64,000 bases of DNA from JACMLC01 sp963720235 (GCA_963720235.1 OY970389.1:5456001-5520000); one strand, 5' to 3'; counted from the stretch's first letter, positions 47,901 through 56,279 are shown. Program-made: numbers and translations. The notes: generated from the sequence alone by a model not told the origin.

Positions 47901-49893
47901 CAGTTCCTTCGCGGGCGTAATTGTTTGAGCCATAGAGACGCAGGATTGATTGGTCAACCTGTCTTATGCTGACGCTCGCCGCGCCGTTCGTCCCGATGGT
48001 TGCGCCGCCCGTCGGATTTGAAAGTGTCAGATTAAAGTTTTCGTTCGCCTCGTTTTCCGCATCCAGACACATCTGTATCGGAATCGTCTGGCTTGCAACT
48101 CCATCAGGGAAACTCAATGTTCCGCTCTGATTAATAAAGTCAACGCCAGCCGCGCCGCACGCCGTGCCGCCCGCAGCCGAGCCGTTCGAGGTCGCATAGT
48201 TAACCGTCACCGCGCCGAGGCTTCCTCCGCTGCGCGCGACAGTGACATTCACAGTCTCGCCTTCGTTGATAGAATAGTTGCTCGTCCCGAACTGTAACTG
48301 ACCCGCAGCCTGCGGGTTGGTCGTAGTGATGTCCAAGCACCAGCCGCCGTTGAGGTCGCCAGAGCCGCCGCCCGCATCGTCATAAATATAGAGACTCCAT
48401 GTGCCGTTCGGGTCAAAGCCGTTGAAGGTCGAAGCGAAAGTGGCAGAGCCAGCAGGCTCTGGAATTTGGTAAGGCGTCCCCGGCGCAGGAGCCGGAAAGA
48501 AATCGCCTGTATTTAAGTTTGTAGGCTTGTATGCGCCGGGAGCAACAGGCACGGATGTGGTCGGAAGATTCGTCGCCGCAAAGTCCGTCAGCGTGATTGT
48601 GCGCGCGATAGTAAACCCTTGCGAGCCGCTTATATCAGACACCACAACAAACTTTTGTCCGGTCGGGCTAACGAGCAGGATGTCTATGTCGTTGCCGAAA
48701 CTGTGCTGCAAGTTGTTGAGCGTTATCTTGACATTCGTGACCACACCGCTCAGGCCGTTGACATTAATGTTCGACGGGTATGGCGAAGAGACTCCGGCAT
48801 CGCTAAAGGCTGCGATACGCACCGGAGCAGGATTGCAAAACTGCGTGGCTGGCGCGCTCAATGTCGGGATAATGATTAAATCCGACTCGCCCTGTGCGCC
48901 GATGCTCGCGCCGCCCGTCGGATTGGATAAAGTTAAAGCAATCGTCTCGTCAGTTTCTGGCCCACTGTCTGCGCATAATTGAACTGTAAAATCTTTGCTC
49001 GACTCGCCGTCCGCGAAAGAGAGCGTGCCGCTTGTGTTGATGTAATCAACTCCTGCGCCGCATGTCGCGCCGCCCGTCGCAGTTCCGTTCGCAGTCGCAT
49101 AATCAACCGTCACTGCTCCCTGATTGCCGTTCACACGACGAACTGTGACGCTCGCTGTGGTGTTTGCATACTGATTAAAGCCGGGCAGATTAAATTCTAA
49201 TTGACCGGGCAGAGGCGCGCTGGTCGTGATGTCCAAGCACCAACCGCCGGCGATGTTGCCGCCCGCGCCTGATGAATCGTCGCGCACATACAATTTCCAA
49301 TCGCCGTTCGGGTTTGCGCCGTTGAAGACGGACGCGAAAGTCGCTGTTCCGGCGGGCGCGGCGTCGTTATACGGAGCAGGCGGAGCGGGCGTCGGGAACT
49401 CATCATCGCTGCCAAAGTTTGTAGGCTTATAAGTCCCTGTCGGAATTGCCACGTTGTTCGCGTCAGGCAAACTCGCAGTCGCTGCATCGCTGAGCGTAAT
49501 CGTTGCCGGACTATCAAAGCCAGTATCGCCGCCAACATCCGACATCATGACAAACTTTCGTCCATCAGGACTGACGAGCAGGATGTCAATATCACTGGCC
49601 CAGAAGTGTTGCAGGTTATTGAGCGTCACGGAGACGCTGCTGACGGTTCCAACCATCCCGCCGACGCTGATGGTTGATGGATAAGGCGTGGCTGTGCCGA
49701 GGACTCCGGCGACGGGAATCGTTATCTGGTTCGGGAGACAAAATCGAACTGCGGGCGCGGCTGCAATCGGCGAGGAGGGCTTAACTGCCGGAGCCGCGCC
49801 CTCCTTCATCAAACCCTTGCTGCCCAGGATGGTCACGAATAAAGCTGTGGTTAAGATTGTAACCAGACTTAGTTTCCATGCGCGGCGCATCAT
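44956..49893 (-). CDS. Giant secreted protein: P-domain/Calx-beta/YCF48-like/FG-GAP
   Basis: 1645 aa from the ATG at 49893, with gggag 9 nt upstream. An N-terminal signal helix (LSLVTILTTALFVTILGSKG) is followed by two P-domain-like sandwiches, each with VTLNNLQHxxxxDIDILLVSP and F(N)GxxPNGxW(K/S)LY. Three Calx-beta domains follow (e.g. VTVDYATANGTATGGATC, VDYINTSGTLSF). A long YCF48/BNR-type propeller occupies ~residues 770-1370, with repeated TxDGGxTW motifs. Six C-terminal FG-GAP repeats match the neighbouring proteins. It is an extracellular adhesion or surface-layer-like protein by architecture. No anchor motif or peptidase is visible. Confidence 0.92.
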   Translation of the reverse strand: MMRRAWKLSLVTILTTALFVTILGSKGLMKEGAAPAVKPSSPIAAAPAVRFCLPNQITIPVAGVLGTATPYPSTISVGGMVGTVSSVSVTLNNLQHFWASDIDILLVSPDGRKFVMMSDVGGDTGFDSPATITLSDAATASLPDANNVAIPTGTYKPTNFGSDDEFPTPAPPAPYNDAAPAGTATFASVFNGANPNGDWKLYVRDDSSGAGGNIAGGWCLDITTSAPLPGQLEFNLPGFNQYANTTASVTVRRVNGNQGAVTVDYATANGTATGGATCGAGVDYINTSGTLSFADGESSKDFTVQLCADSGPETDETIALTLSNPTGGASIGAQGESDLIIIPTLSAPATQFCNPAPVRIAAFSDAGVSSPYPSNINVNGLSGVVTNVKITLNNLQHSFGNDIDILLVSPTGQKFVVVSDISGSQGFTIARTITLTDFAATNLPTTSVPVAPGAYKPTNLNTGDFFPAPAPGTPYQIPEPAGSATFASTFNGFDPNGTWSLYIYDDAGGGSGDLNGGWCLDITTTNPQAAGQLQFGTSNYSINEGETVNVTVARSGGSLGAVTVNYATSNGSAAGGTACGAAGVDFINQSGTLSFPDGVASQTIPIQMCLDAENEANENFNLTLSNPTGGATIGTNGAASVSIRQVDQSILRLYGSNNYAREGTVQSIVLTRNFNQIGSVTIDYQTSNGAATGGAACTPGVDYINTSGTLTFLPGEVMRSFNITTCNDSISEPVESLNITLSNAVGAQISVPSSGVLFIFESDWKKQASFPTGQTLSDVHMISSLEGWAVGSFGVIVHTTDGGITWERQQSGTYEQLNAVHFEDALNGWAHGNIALYTNDGGRTWKQAHNTLPGVGTVYQMTFASLTRGFATGNATRNIMRTTDGGRTWLRQDLPIRAGLVKFFDELNGIISSSEGVLVTKNGGDTWTQQPGATGGSEWFDMNRGWRINNSDFDGTVIRQKIDYTTDGGVTWTQGATPDGTFVSQLFFTDAMNGWGVGTKENIIRTSDGGVTWHTQRGGLTAPTRFNYPLEDIHMSDPLRGITVGHTGQVYTTSDGGATWTARQSGGGYQVHKIVATDARHAWASTYNGDILSTTNGGKFWSRQHIYTGGDPQAALPAGIAFPDRQNGWVSIRGRIGTPSIPSVLRTRNGGRDWEEVNNAPAHNAWAIDTFDNQTIVSVGFDGGGAPIVRSIDGGQTWTYTRFPDSSIIRDVDMVSPNIGYAAAGAQIIKSTDGFATWTRVALSGSWFDVSFVDENNGWALGSNGSGFVELWHTTNGGQTWSMKSMPDAVAVHAVNTQVAWVAEFDYDPLTAEYDAATYALRTIDGGQNFTRELVSLDTLSTGLFFVDADNGWVGGTNEQYPSLISDGADIFRRGTLGLNAGTAFDFDGDGQSDVGVFRQSNATWYLNRSAQGFAGTQFGLASDKIAPADFDGDGKTDIAVFRNGDWHILASSNNQLRTVQFGTSGDVPVAADYDGDGKADTAVFRQGVWYILDSSTNQMRSVQFGLASDKVVPADYDGDGKTDIAVFRAGTWYLLGSQTGFAAVQFGLSTDVPVAGDYDGDAKADVAVFRDGNWYMQQSTGGVRAMQFGQSNDAPVPADYDGDGRTDVAVYRAGVWYILQSQNGFAATQFGLSDDMPLPAPRAP

Positions 49894-49939
49894 AGATTTT
49901 CTCCCGTGTCCGTTCGATATTGCCGTTTGCAATTAAGTG

Positions 49940-50014
49940 CGCCCTCCCTGACGGTCGGGCTACTGCCCCTCTATTGTCGCGCACGGGGCAGTAGCCCGAC
50001 CGTCAGGGAGGGCG
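49940..50014. repeat. 30-bp-arm palindrome, CGCCCTCCCTGACGGTCGGG family
   Basis: Arms 49940-49969 and 49985-50014 are perfectly complementary with a 15-nt loop. The right flank has gatgacactc, the complement of the gagtgtcatc tail seen beside the 40098 copy. Confidence 0.9.
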
Positions 50015-50065
50015 TTTCTGATGACACTCGATGGCAAATGGCTATAATTCATGCTCAAATTTGAA

Positions 50066-50104
50066 AAGGCGGAAACTCAAAACTTTTCTTTGAGTTTCCG
50101 CCTT
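50066..50104 (-). terminator. Rho-independent terminator for the delta-60 gene
   Basis: aaggcggaaactcaaa (50066-50081) pairs perfectly with tttgagtttccgcctt (50089-50104) with a 7-nt loop. On the minus strand it is followed by ttcaaattt, so it ends the gene at 50112. Confidence 0.78.
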
Positions 50105-50111
50105 CACGCTT

Positions 50112-52349
50112 TTAAGGCTGCTGGATTGATGTTACAGGGACATCGTTTGCGAGTCCGAACTGGATGCCCATAAAGCCAGCAGTGCTTCTCAAGGCGTACC
50201 ATTCGCCCGCGCGGAAGACCGCTATGTCCGTCTTGCCATCGCCATCGTAATCCGCAGCGACCGGCACATCGCCCGTCGTCCCGAACATCACAGACACAAA
50301 AGCATTGTCAGAGCTGTTCAAGCGATACCACCCGCCGTCCGTCGGGCGGAAGACAGCTACATCAGCCTTGCCGTCGCCGTCATAATCTGCGGCGACTGGA
50401 ATGTCATTCGACAGACCAAACGCCACAGATGTAAACGAATTGTCAGAGCTGTTCAAGCGATACCATGAAGCAGTCGAAGGACGAAAGACTGCGATGTCGG
50501 CTTTGCCGTCGCCATCGAAATCGCCGACCGTCGGCCTGTCTTCCGCAAGGCCGAATGAGACCGCTGTGAAAGAATTGTCGCTGCTGTTCAAGCGATACCA
50601 CGCGCCTTCCGATGCGCGATAGACAGCAAAGTCCGCTCGTCCGTCGCCATCGTAATCGGCAGGCACAGGCACATCGCCGCTCGCGCCAAACTGTCGTGCG
50701 CCCACTTGATTGCCAAGCGTGTACAAGATATACCACGCGCCATTGCGGAAGACTGCGATGTCGGTTTTGCCATCGCCGTCATAATCCGCTGGAACAATTC
50801 TGTCATTTGAAAGACCAAAGGCAGTGGCAGAAAAACCTTGCGCCGAGCGACTCAGATACCATCTGCCGTCTGTGGGACGAAAGACGCCGATGTCTGATTG
50901 ACCGTCGCCGTCGAAATCAAAAAGCTTGCTCAGGCTGTTCGGAGCATCACCGATGAAGCGAGCCAGAGCCAGACGCGAGCTTGTGTTTGGTTGAGTCCCG
51001 CCGAATCCTGCGGCGACAATCTTGCCATCCGCCTGCACGACAACGGCGCGGGCATGATCCGTCTCAAGACCGCCGCCAAAGTTGGTCGTCGTCTTGCCGT
51101 TTGTGCCGAAGGAAGAATCAAGCAGACCTGTCGGCGTAAAACGCGCGACCGCAAAATCCGTGTGCGAAGCAGGCGAAGCCGGAACGGTCGCATAACCAGC
51201 GGCGACAATCTTGCCGTTCGGCTGCAAGGCGAGCGCAAGAGCTCTGTCTGCGCGTTCAAAGAAATCTGCCAGCGCGCGGCCACCAGTTCCAAAGTTTGTG
51301 TCGAGCGACCCGTCCGAGTTCCATCGCACTAAGGCAAAGTTGGAAGACACGCCGCCGGGTGTGCGCGCGTAACCGCCCGCGACAATCTTGCCGTCCGGTT
51401 GCAACAAGCCTGCGAGCGCGAACTCGTCTTCACCTGTGCTGAAACCTGTGAGCGCCATGCCGCCCGCGCCAAAGTTTGCGTCGAGCGAGCCGTCTGTGTT
51501 GTAGCGCACGGCTGCGAAATCAAAATCCGAATTGAAAGGAGCTACGCCGTAGCCGATGGCGACAATCTTTCCATCCGGTTGCACGCGCACAGACTTGATA
51601 GAGTCATCGTTTGTGCTGACCTGTGTCGTGCGCTTGCCGTCCGTATCAAAGGAGGTGTCGGGCGAGCCGTTTGTGTTATAGCGCGCAACGGCGAAATCAA
51701 CAGTCGAGCCTGCGCGCGCGTGGCCTGCTGCGACAATCTTGCCGTCGGCTTGAACGGCGAGCGAATTAATCTGATCGTCGTTTGTCGTGCCGCCGCTAAA
51801 ATCCGTCACCACGAGTCCGTCCGAATCGAAAGACGTATCAACGCTGCCGTTTGAGTTAAAACGGACAATCACAAAATTGAATCCATTATTAACTCCAATC
51901 TCAAACCAGATTGGCGAAGTTCCGCCCACAAGAATTTTTCCGTCAGGCTGCAAAGCGATGGCATAGACTTCGACCTGCGTGCCTGCGAGGTCTGTCACGA
52001 CTTTGCCGCCCGTGCCGAATGTCTGGTCCAAACTGCCGTTCGTGTTATAGCGAGCCAGTATCAGATAGCTGCGATAAAAAGTTCCAGCCAACTCGCTGGT
52101 CGTTCCAGTGACAATGATTTTACCGTCGGGTTGAATCAACATCGCGCTTGCGCTGGAGCTGGCCGAAGGGTCTGGCCGAAAATCCGGCGTCACGACTTTG
52201 CCGCCCGTGCCGAAGGTCGGGTCAAGCGCGCCCGGCGCGGCCTGAGCGATGGTGAAGGTCATTGCTAAAACCAGTATGCCTTTGAATGCATTTAATAAGA
52301 ATGCAAATCCCGGATGGAGGATGCGACCCCTGCTCGTAAACTTAATCAT
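50112..52349 (-). CDS. Secreted delta-60 repeat / FG-GAP repeat protein
   Basis: 745 aa. The signal region is LLNAFKGILVLAMTFTIAQA. Residues ~40-470 hold about eight delta-60 repeats (e.g. IQPDGKIIVTG, LQPDGKIVAAGYA, NSDGSLDTNFGTGG). Residues ~480-745 hold six FG-GAP-type repeats of ~45 aa, most carrying WYRLNSSDNSFTxVxFGL and DYDGDGKADIAVFRP. It is paralogous to the gene at 42726, and the FG-GAP parts are shared by all three neighbours. agaggt lies 9 nt before the ATG. A terminator follows. It is likely secreted or surface located. Confidence 0.93.
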   Translation of the reverse strand: MIKFTSRGRILHPGFAFLLNAFKGILVLAMTFTIAQAAPGALDPTFGTGGKVVTPDFRPDPSASSSASAMLIQPDGKIIVTGTTSELAGTFYRSYLILARYNTNGSLDQTFGTGGKVVTDLAGTQVEVYAIALQPDGKILVGGTSPIWFEIGVNNGFNFVIVRFNSNGSVDTSFDSDGLVVTDFSGGTTNDDQINSLAVQADGKIVAAGHARAGSTVDFAVARYNTNGSPDTSFDTDGKRTTQVSTNDDSIKSVRVQPDGKIVAIGYGVAPFNSDFDFAAVRYNTDGSLDANFGAGGMALTGFSTGEDEFALAGLLQPDGKIVAGGYARTPGGVSSNFALVRWNSDGSLDTNFGTGGRALADFFERADRALALALQPNGKIVAAGYATVPASPASHTDFAVARFTPTGLLDSSFGTNGKTTTNFGGGLETDHARAVVVQADGKIVAAGFGGTQPNTSSRLALARFIGDAPNSLSKLFDFDGDGQSDIGVFRPTDGRWYLSRSAQGFSATAFGLSNDRIVPADYDGDGKTDIAVFRNGAWYILYTLGNQVGARQFGASGDVPVPADYDGDGRADFAVYRASEGAWYRLNSSDNSFTAVSFGLAEDRPTVGDFDGDGKADIAVFRPSTASWYRLNSSDNSFTSVAFGLSNDIPVAADYDGDGKADVAVFRPTDGGWYRLNSSDNAFVSVMFGTTGDVPVAADYDGDGKTDIAVFRAGEWYALRSTAGFMGIQFGLANDVPVTSIQQP

Positions 52350-52756
52350 TCTGTTTTACCTCTATTAGTTTTTATCGGTGTCGAGAACAGTCTTCTCGCA
52401 AAGCTGGAAGATACCTATTCAGTTGAAGAAGGTGATTCGACAATAACGAGAGACAAATTAAAAGCTAGACTGCGATAACTCCGCCGCCGCTCTTCTGGGC
52501 CAGAAGACAGCACCTTTAGAGCAACTGCCGTGCCGCCTTGCGTGCAAAGAGATTTAAGTTTGATTTATTGAAGTTCTCGGAGATTGTCCGAAAGGACATG
52601 TATTACAGTGGTTCAGAGGAAGAAAATTTATGTTTCACCGTGTAACAACTTTCGCGCGTCGCATGTCGAAAAGAATAAAAGCATAACCTGAGCGCAACCC
52701 GTGAGCATGGCCGCGCTCGCAGCCACATCGGCCACAGAAAAGCATGGAAGCTTGCA
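52350..52756. other. Gap upstream of the delta-60 gene, no gene seen
   Basis: About 400 nt of unique sequence without palindromic repeat words, probably holding the 5' leader and promoter of the minus-strand delta-60 gene. I could not pick a convincing -35/-10 pair. An 18-codon + frame at 52630 with a gagga upstream is too short to call. Confidence 0.4.
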
Positions 52757-52760
52757 ATAA

Positions 52761-53030
52761 CGTCAGTTCGAGAATCTAGGAATGTGGCTTGGCTTCTCCT
52801 GCTGTGCGGAAAGTCAAGGCGGCTGTGCCGCCCGTGCTGTGCGGAAAGTCTCTGACTTTCCGTTCATCTGCTTTTTTATCTATGAGGCTCTGCCTCGCAC
52901 AGCAAGGCGCAGCCTTGCTATTAAATTCAAGAGCGGGACGAAAAGCCAGAGGCTTTCCGCACAGCATGAGCGGCAACAGCCGCTAATCTCGAAAGAAGCG
53001 GGAAGGGGTTGCTTATCTCGCGCCTCACGT
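52761..53030. mobile_element. MITE-like element, GTGCGGAAAG core
   Basis: The ends ACGTCAGTTCGAGA (52761-52774) and TCTCGCGCCTCACG (to 53030) are inverted and match the ends at 20986 and 34669. The core includes gctgtgcggaaagtc twice, a ggcggctgtgccgcc hairpin, tgaggctctgcctcg and gctttccgcacagcatgagc. The flanking 8-mers (TTGCAATA, TTAGGTTA) match poorly. Its right side ends just before the stop codon of the CPPC protein gene. Confidence 0.72.
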
Positions 53031-53034
53031 TAGG

Positions 53035-53712
53035 TTATTTTCCGTCTGCGTTTTTCAACGCCGCCTCAATCCCTTCGCGCAACGAAGCCGGTGACACTTG
53101 CTTGCCGTTGACAAAGATAGTCGGAGTCGCAGCGAGGTCAATGGATTCAGCGCGCTCTTGGTCCAGGCGTATGCGCTCGTTCACAGATTCTGCATCCATA
53201 TCTTTTGCAAATCTCTCAACATCAAGCCCAAGGTCGCGCGCGTAACGCGCAAACATCTGCCGCACATCGCAAGCCTCAATCCACTCTTCCTGCGATTCGT
53301 AAAGACGGTCATGCATCTCCCAGAAGCGGCCCTGTAGCGCGGCTGCTTCCGAAGCACGCGCCGCATCCTCTGCGCGCTTATGCATAGCGAGCGGCAAATG
53401 TCGGAACACGACGCGCACGCGTGTGCCGTACTCGGCTTCCACTTTTTTGATTTCCGTGTGGAGGCGCGCGCAGGGCGGACACTCGAAATCTCCAAACTCT
53501 TCTAAAGTCACAATCGCATTCGCATCGCCGCGTTGATGCGCGGGCTCTGCGCCGGGCTTTGCGCCCGAACTGTTTTTGAGCGGTCTGGAAGCAGCGCCTT
53601 GAAGTGAAAGAATTAGATAAGGAGAAATGAGCACCAACGCCGCTCCGACGACTGCGCCCATCAGAAAAATTGTAATGACATCGAATCTGGTTTTCATCTT
53701 GAAGTTTCTCAT
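53035..53712 (-). CDS. Membrane-anchored DsbA-like thiol-disulfide oxidoreductase
   Basis: 225 aa from the ATG at 53712. An ATG at 53697 is also possible, and a frame to 53829 overlaps the upstream gene. An N-terminal membrane anchor (VITIFLMGAVVGAALVLISP) is followed by a DsbA/thioredoxin fold: active site FGDFECPPCARLH, helical insertion (~95-170) and cis-proline segment AATPTIFVNGKQV. It is a periplasmic disulfide oxidase or isomerase by family. It lies ~90 nt downstream of a gene for a secreted 10-Cys peptide on the same strand, which could be its substrate. Confidence 0.9.
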   Translation of the reverse strand: MRNFKMKTRFDVITIFLMGAVVGAALVLISPYLILSLQGAASRPLKNSSGAKPGAEPAHQRGDANAIVTLEEFGDFECPPCARLHTEIKKVEAEYGTRVRVVFRHLPLAMHKRAEDAARASEAAALQGRFWEMHDRLYESQEEWIEACDVRQMFARYARDLGLDVERFAKDMDAESVNERIRLDQERAESIDLAATPTIFVNGKQVSPASLREGIEAALKNADGK

Positions 53713-53801
53713 CCTGAACTGAACGCCGAAAAAATAATTTGCGAACTGCACGGAGCAGCTTGCTTGAGCCGCCCCGTGCAACTCGCCCCCTCGAAACTCC
53801 T

Positions 53802-54023
53802 TTAGAAAGAGCAACACTCTATCGAGCAATCAATCGCCTCGCGGCGACACTGCCCCCGACAGGATTGCGTCGTACAGGTTTCCAGACAACTCTGTAAATA
53901 CAGGTTGCAGCCGCAGGTATCGCCGGAACAATCTCTGGCGTTCGCGCCTGTAGTCAAAGAGACGGTGGGCAACAGGGCCATAAGCAACAGTGCAAACGCG
54001 AGAAAAAGCTTGAATTTTTTCAT
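53802..54023 (-). CDS. Secreted cysteine-rich peptide
   Basis: 73 aa. A clear signal peptide (KKFKLFLAFALLLMALLPTV, cleavage probably near ANA) is followed by a ~43-residue mature part with ten cysteines: DCSGDTCGC, LQSCLETCT, SCRGQC and DCSIECCSF. Ten cysteines, an even number, suggest five disulfides. The aaggaag ribosome binding site is well placed. It is followed on the same strand by a CPPC oxidoreductase. I do not recognise the family. A toxin-like, metal-binding or structural role is possible. Confidence 0.75.
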   Translation of the reverse strand: MKKFKLFLAFALLLMALLPTVSLTTGANARDCSGDTCGCNLYLQSCLETCTTQSCRGQCRREAIDCSIECCSF

Positions 54024-54247
54024 CTCATTTCTTCCTTTCCAAGTGAGCGTAACGTTAATGGAGAGACAAACAGACTTTCCCGTTCGAGATGTGGAAAGCT
54101 GTTGACGGGGAGTGTGCCGCGAAAAGGAAATTTAAGTCTTTAGTGGGTTATTAATTCTTTTGAATATTTCTTAAAGCAGTTTCCATTTTAATGGATTAAC
54201 CACAGAGGACAATCGGATTTGAGATTTGAGATTTGAAACTTGCCTTG

Positions 54248-54321
54248 CGCCCTCGCTGACGGTCGGGCTACTGTCCCTTAATGGTAACTACGGGGCAGTA
54301 GCCCGACCGTCAGCGAGGGCG
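54248..54321. repeat. 30-bp-arm palindrome, CGCCCTCGCTGACGGTCGGG variant
   Basis: Arms 54248-54277 and 54292-54321 pair with one mismatch. Compared with the other two copies, CCCTCCCTG is CCCTCGCTG, and the change is compensated in both arms. The right flank ggtcacactc echoes the same tail. It lies in the 321-nt gap with a lone gatttgagatttgag word at its left. Confidence 0.88.
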
Positions 54322-54344
54322 TATCAGGTCACACTCAATCGCAA

Positions 54345-56132
54345 TTAGTTATAGTGCTTTCCTGTCACGAGATTTATTTCGACCAGCAGTTTGAGGTAAT
54401 TTTCGTCCGCGCGTATGTGAGCGAAGGCGGGGTCGGCTTTGAGCCAGACAAGCCAGACATCTTTTTCGATGAGTGCTTTGTGAAGCCAGTTGAAAGCGGC
54501 CTCTTTCTCCTGTAAGGCCAGATAAATCGTCGCGATGTTATAGGCCGAGACATAACGTTTTTCAGAGAGCTTGAGCAGGTTATTTAATAACTGCCGCGCT
54601 TCGTCAATCTTTCCCATCAGCGCATAAGCTTGTCCAAGCATCGAAAGCGCAATCGGATTGGCCTCTGATAATTCCACAGCTCTTTGCAGAACTGCGACGG
54701 CTTCGTCAGGTTTCCCTTTTTGCATTTTGACCATGCCGGAAAAGATGTGTGCGCGCGCGAAGTTGTGATCCAGTTCAAGCGTTTTAAGAAGCTGTTCCTC
54801 TGCTTCATCATAGCGGCGTGCAAAGATAAAAGAGAGAGCTAAATCTGCATTGATAGGCAATGAGAGCGGGTCTAACTCAAGAGCTTTCTGAAACGCTGCA
54901 AAGGATTCATCGAAGCGGCCCATGACGGCCAGATATTCGCCATACCAATGATGGACGCCGGGGTAATTTTGATTAAGCTCAATGGCGCGCTTGAAATTCT
55001 CTTCCGCGCTCATCCAATCCCAGTCAAAGCGATAGGAGACAAACCCTAGCAATGTTCTGGCTTCCGCCGCGAGACTCTCATCAATCTCCAGAACCCTGAG
55101 CGCGGCGACTCTGGCCTGCGGAAAATTATCGAGCGGAGGGCCGCCGAATCCTGCGAGCACGCAGCACGATTCTGCCAGAACCAGGTGAGCCGCAGCATAA
55201 GTGTGGTCTATGGCAAGCACCTGTTGGGCAAACTCTATGGCTTTCTTTAAGCCTTCGGCAGTCCGCTTGTTCCAGAAGTACCGCCGCCTGACGTAATGCT
55301 GAAAGGTCTCTGCATGATTGATATAGCTGCGGCGCAACTGCCTGCGCTCTTCCAAACTCAGCTTGAGCGCGCAGACCCTTGCCACACGTTCCGCGATAGA
55401 ATCCTGGACCACAAAGAGGTTGGAAAAGTTTTCATCAAACTTGGCAGACCAGAGCGTCGCGCCATCCTCAATTCTAATGAGATGAACCGTCACACGAACC
55501 TGATTGCCGTCCCTCTGATAGACGCCGTCGAGCACCAACTCGACATTCAATTCGCGCCCCATGACCAGAGGGTCTTGCTCGGAGCCGTTATATCTGAGGA
55601 TGGAAGTCGTCGGCCTGACCGAAATATCTTTGACGTTGCTCAGTCGCATGATGATTGAATCAGCGAGACCTATTCCGAGACAAGCAGTGTTTTCTTCATG
55701 TGTCGAGATTGGTTTAAAAGGAAGCACGCCGATTGAGGTGGTCGGTATTTTATGACCGTTTGAACTTATCCCGTTGCTTGGTCGCCTTTGCGACTCGGCT
55801 GCCGTGGACTCCTGCACGAGAGCAACGAAGCGATAGCCGCTTCCCGGAACTGTGACGATGAAGCGGTGCTCATGCTTTTCCTCTCCGAGAGCCTTTCTCA
55901 ATCTGAAAATGCACTGCGAAAGATTATTTTCCTCGACAAAGCTGTCAGGCCAGATGCGTTCTATCAGTTCTTTCTTGGTGACAACCCTGCCGCTGTTCTG
56001 CACAAGCAGGAGCAGGGTCTCGAAAGCTTTTGGAGATAAGGGAATCTGAGCGCCTTCGCACAAGAGCATGCGTCGCAAGCCGTCAACGCAGAAGTCACCG
56101 AACTGATAACATTGTGAGGCCGGTTTATTCAT
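54345..56132 (-). CDS. CadC-like winged-helix regulator with TPR domain
   Basis: 595 aa. An OmpR/PhoB-type winged helix at ~10-105 (LSPKAFETLLLLVQNSGRVV, LIERIWPDSFVEENNLSQCI, PGSGYRFVA) precedes a FlgO/TolB-N-like middle domain (~130-260, IGVLPFKPIS, GRELNVELVLDGVYQRDG). Tandem TPR motifs follow at ~290-585. No membrane helix is seen, so it differs from E. coli CadC. The TPR part probably binds a protein or ligand that controls DNA binding. It lies between TldE and the cysteine-rich peptide, all on the minus strand, but the target is unknown. Confidence 0.9.
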   Translation of the reverse strand: MNKPASQCYQFGDFCVDGLRRMLLCEGAQIPLSPKAFETLLLLVQNSGRVVTKKELIERIWPDSFVEENNLSQCIFRLRKALGEEKHEHRFIVTVPGSGYRFVALVQESTAAESQRRPSNGISSNGHKIPTTSIGVLPFKPISTHEENTACLGIGLADSIIMRLSNVKDISVRPTTSILRYNGSEQDPLVMGRELNVELVLDGVYQRDGNQVRVTVHLIRIEDGATLWSAKFDENFSNLFVVQDSIAERVARVCALKLSLEERRQLRRSYINHAETFQHYVRRRYFWNKRTAEGLKKAIEFAQQVLAIDHTYAAAHLVLAESCCVLAGFGGPPLDNFPQARVAALRVLEIDESLAAEARTLLGFVSYRFDWDWMSAEENFKRAIELNQNYPGVHHWYGEYLAVMGRFDESFAAFQKALELDPLSLPINADLALSFIFARRYDEAEEQLLKTLELDHNFARAHIFSGMVKMQKGKPDEAVAVLQRAVELSEANPIALSMLGQAYALMGKIDEARQLLNNLLKLSEKRYVSAYNIATIYLALQEKEAAFNWLHKALIEKDVWLVWLKADPAFAHIRADENYLKLLVEINLVTGKHYN

Positions 56133-56215
56133 GAGTGGAGACTCCTTCTCTTTGAAGGATGATATTTTTTACAGGATGGTTGACCCGCGCTGCTAACAAA
56201 CCCAAACGAAAGAAT

Positions 56216-56279
56216 CTCCCGCAAAGGCGCAAAGGCGCAAAGAAAAGCAACCTGTCTTCTCTTTGCGCCTTTGCGGGAA
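56216..56279. repeat. Inverted repeat, GCAAAGGC-word family
   Basis: Between the regulator and tldE genes. The left arm is ctcccgcaaaggcgcaaagg plus cgcaaag. The right arm is ctttgcgcctttgcgggaa. The loop is ~17 nt. It is a shorter relative of the GCAAAG repeats. Confidence 0.85.

Noticed and set aside
42726..52349. DNA repeats as CRISPR or mobile elements
   Set aside because: The ~130-bp periodicity is explained by in-frame FG-GAP and delta-60 protein repeats.
52630..52686. 18-codon + frame with a gagga upstream
   Set aside because: Too short, no hydrophobic or conserved feature, and the match to a ribosome binding site can be chance.
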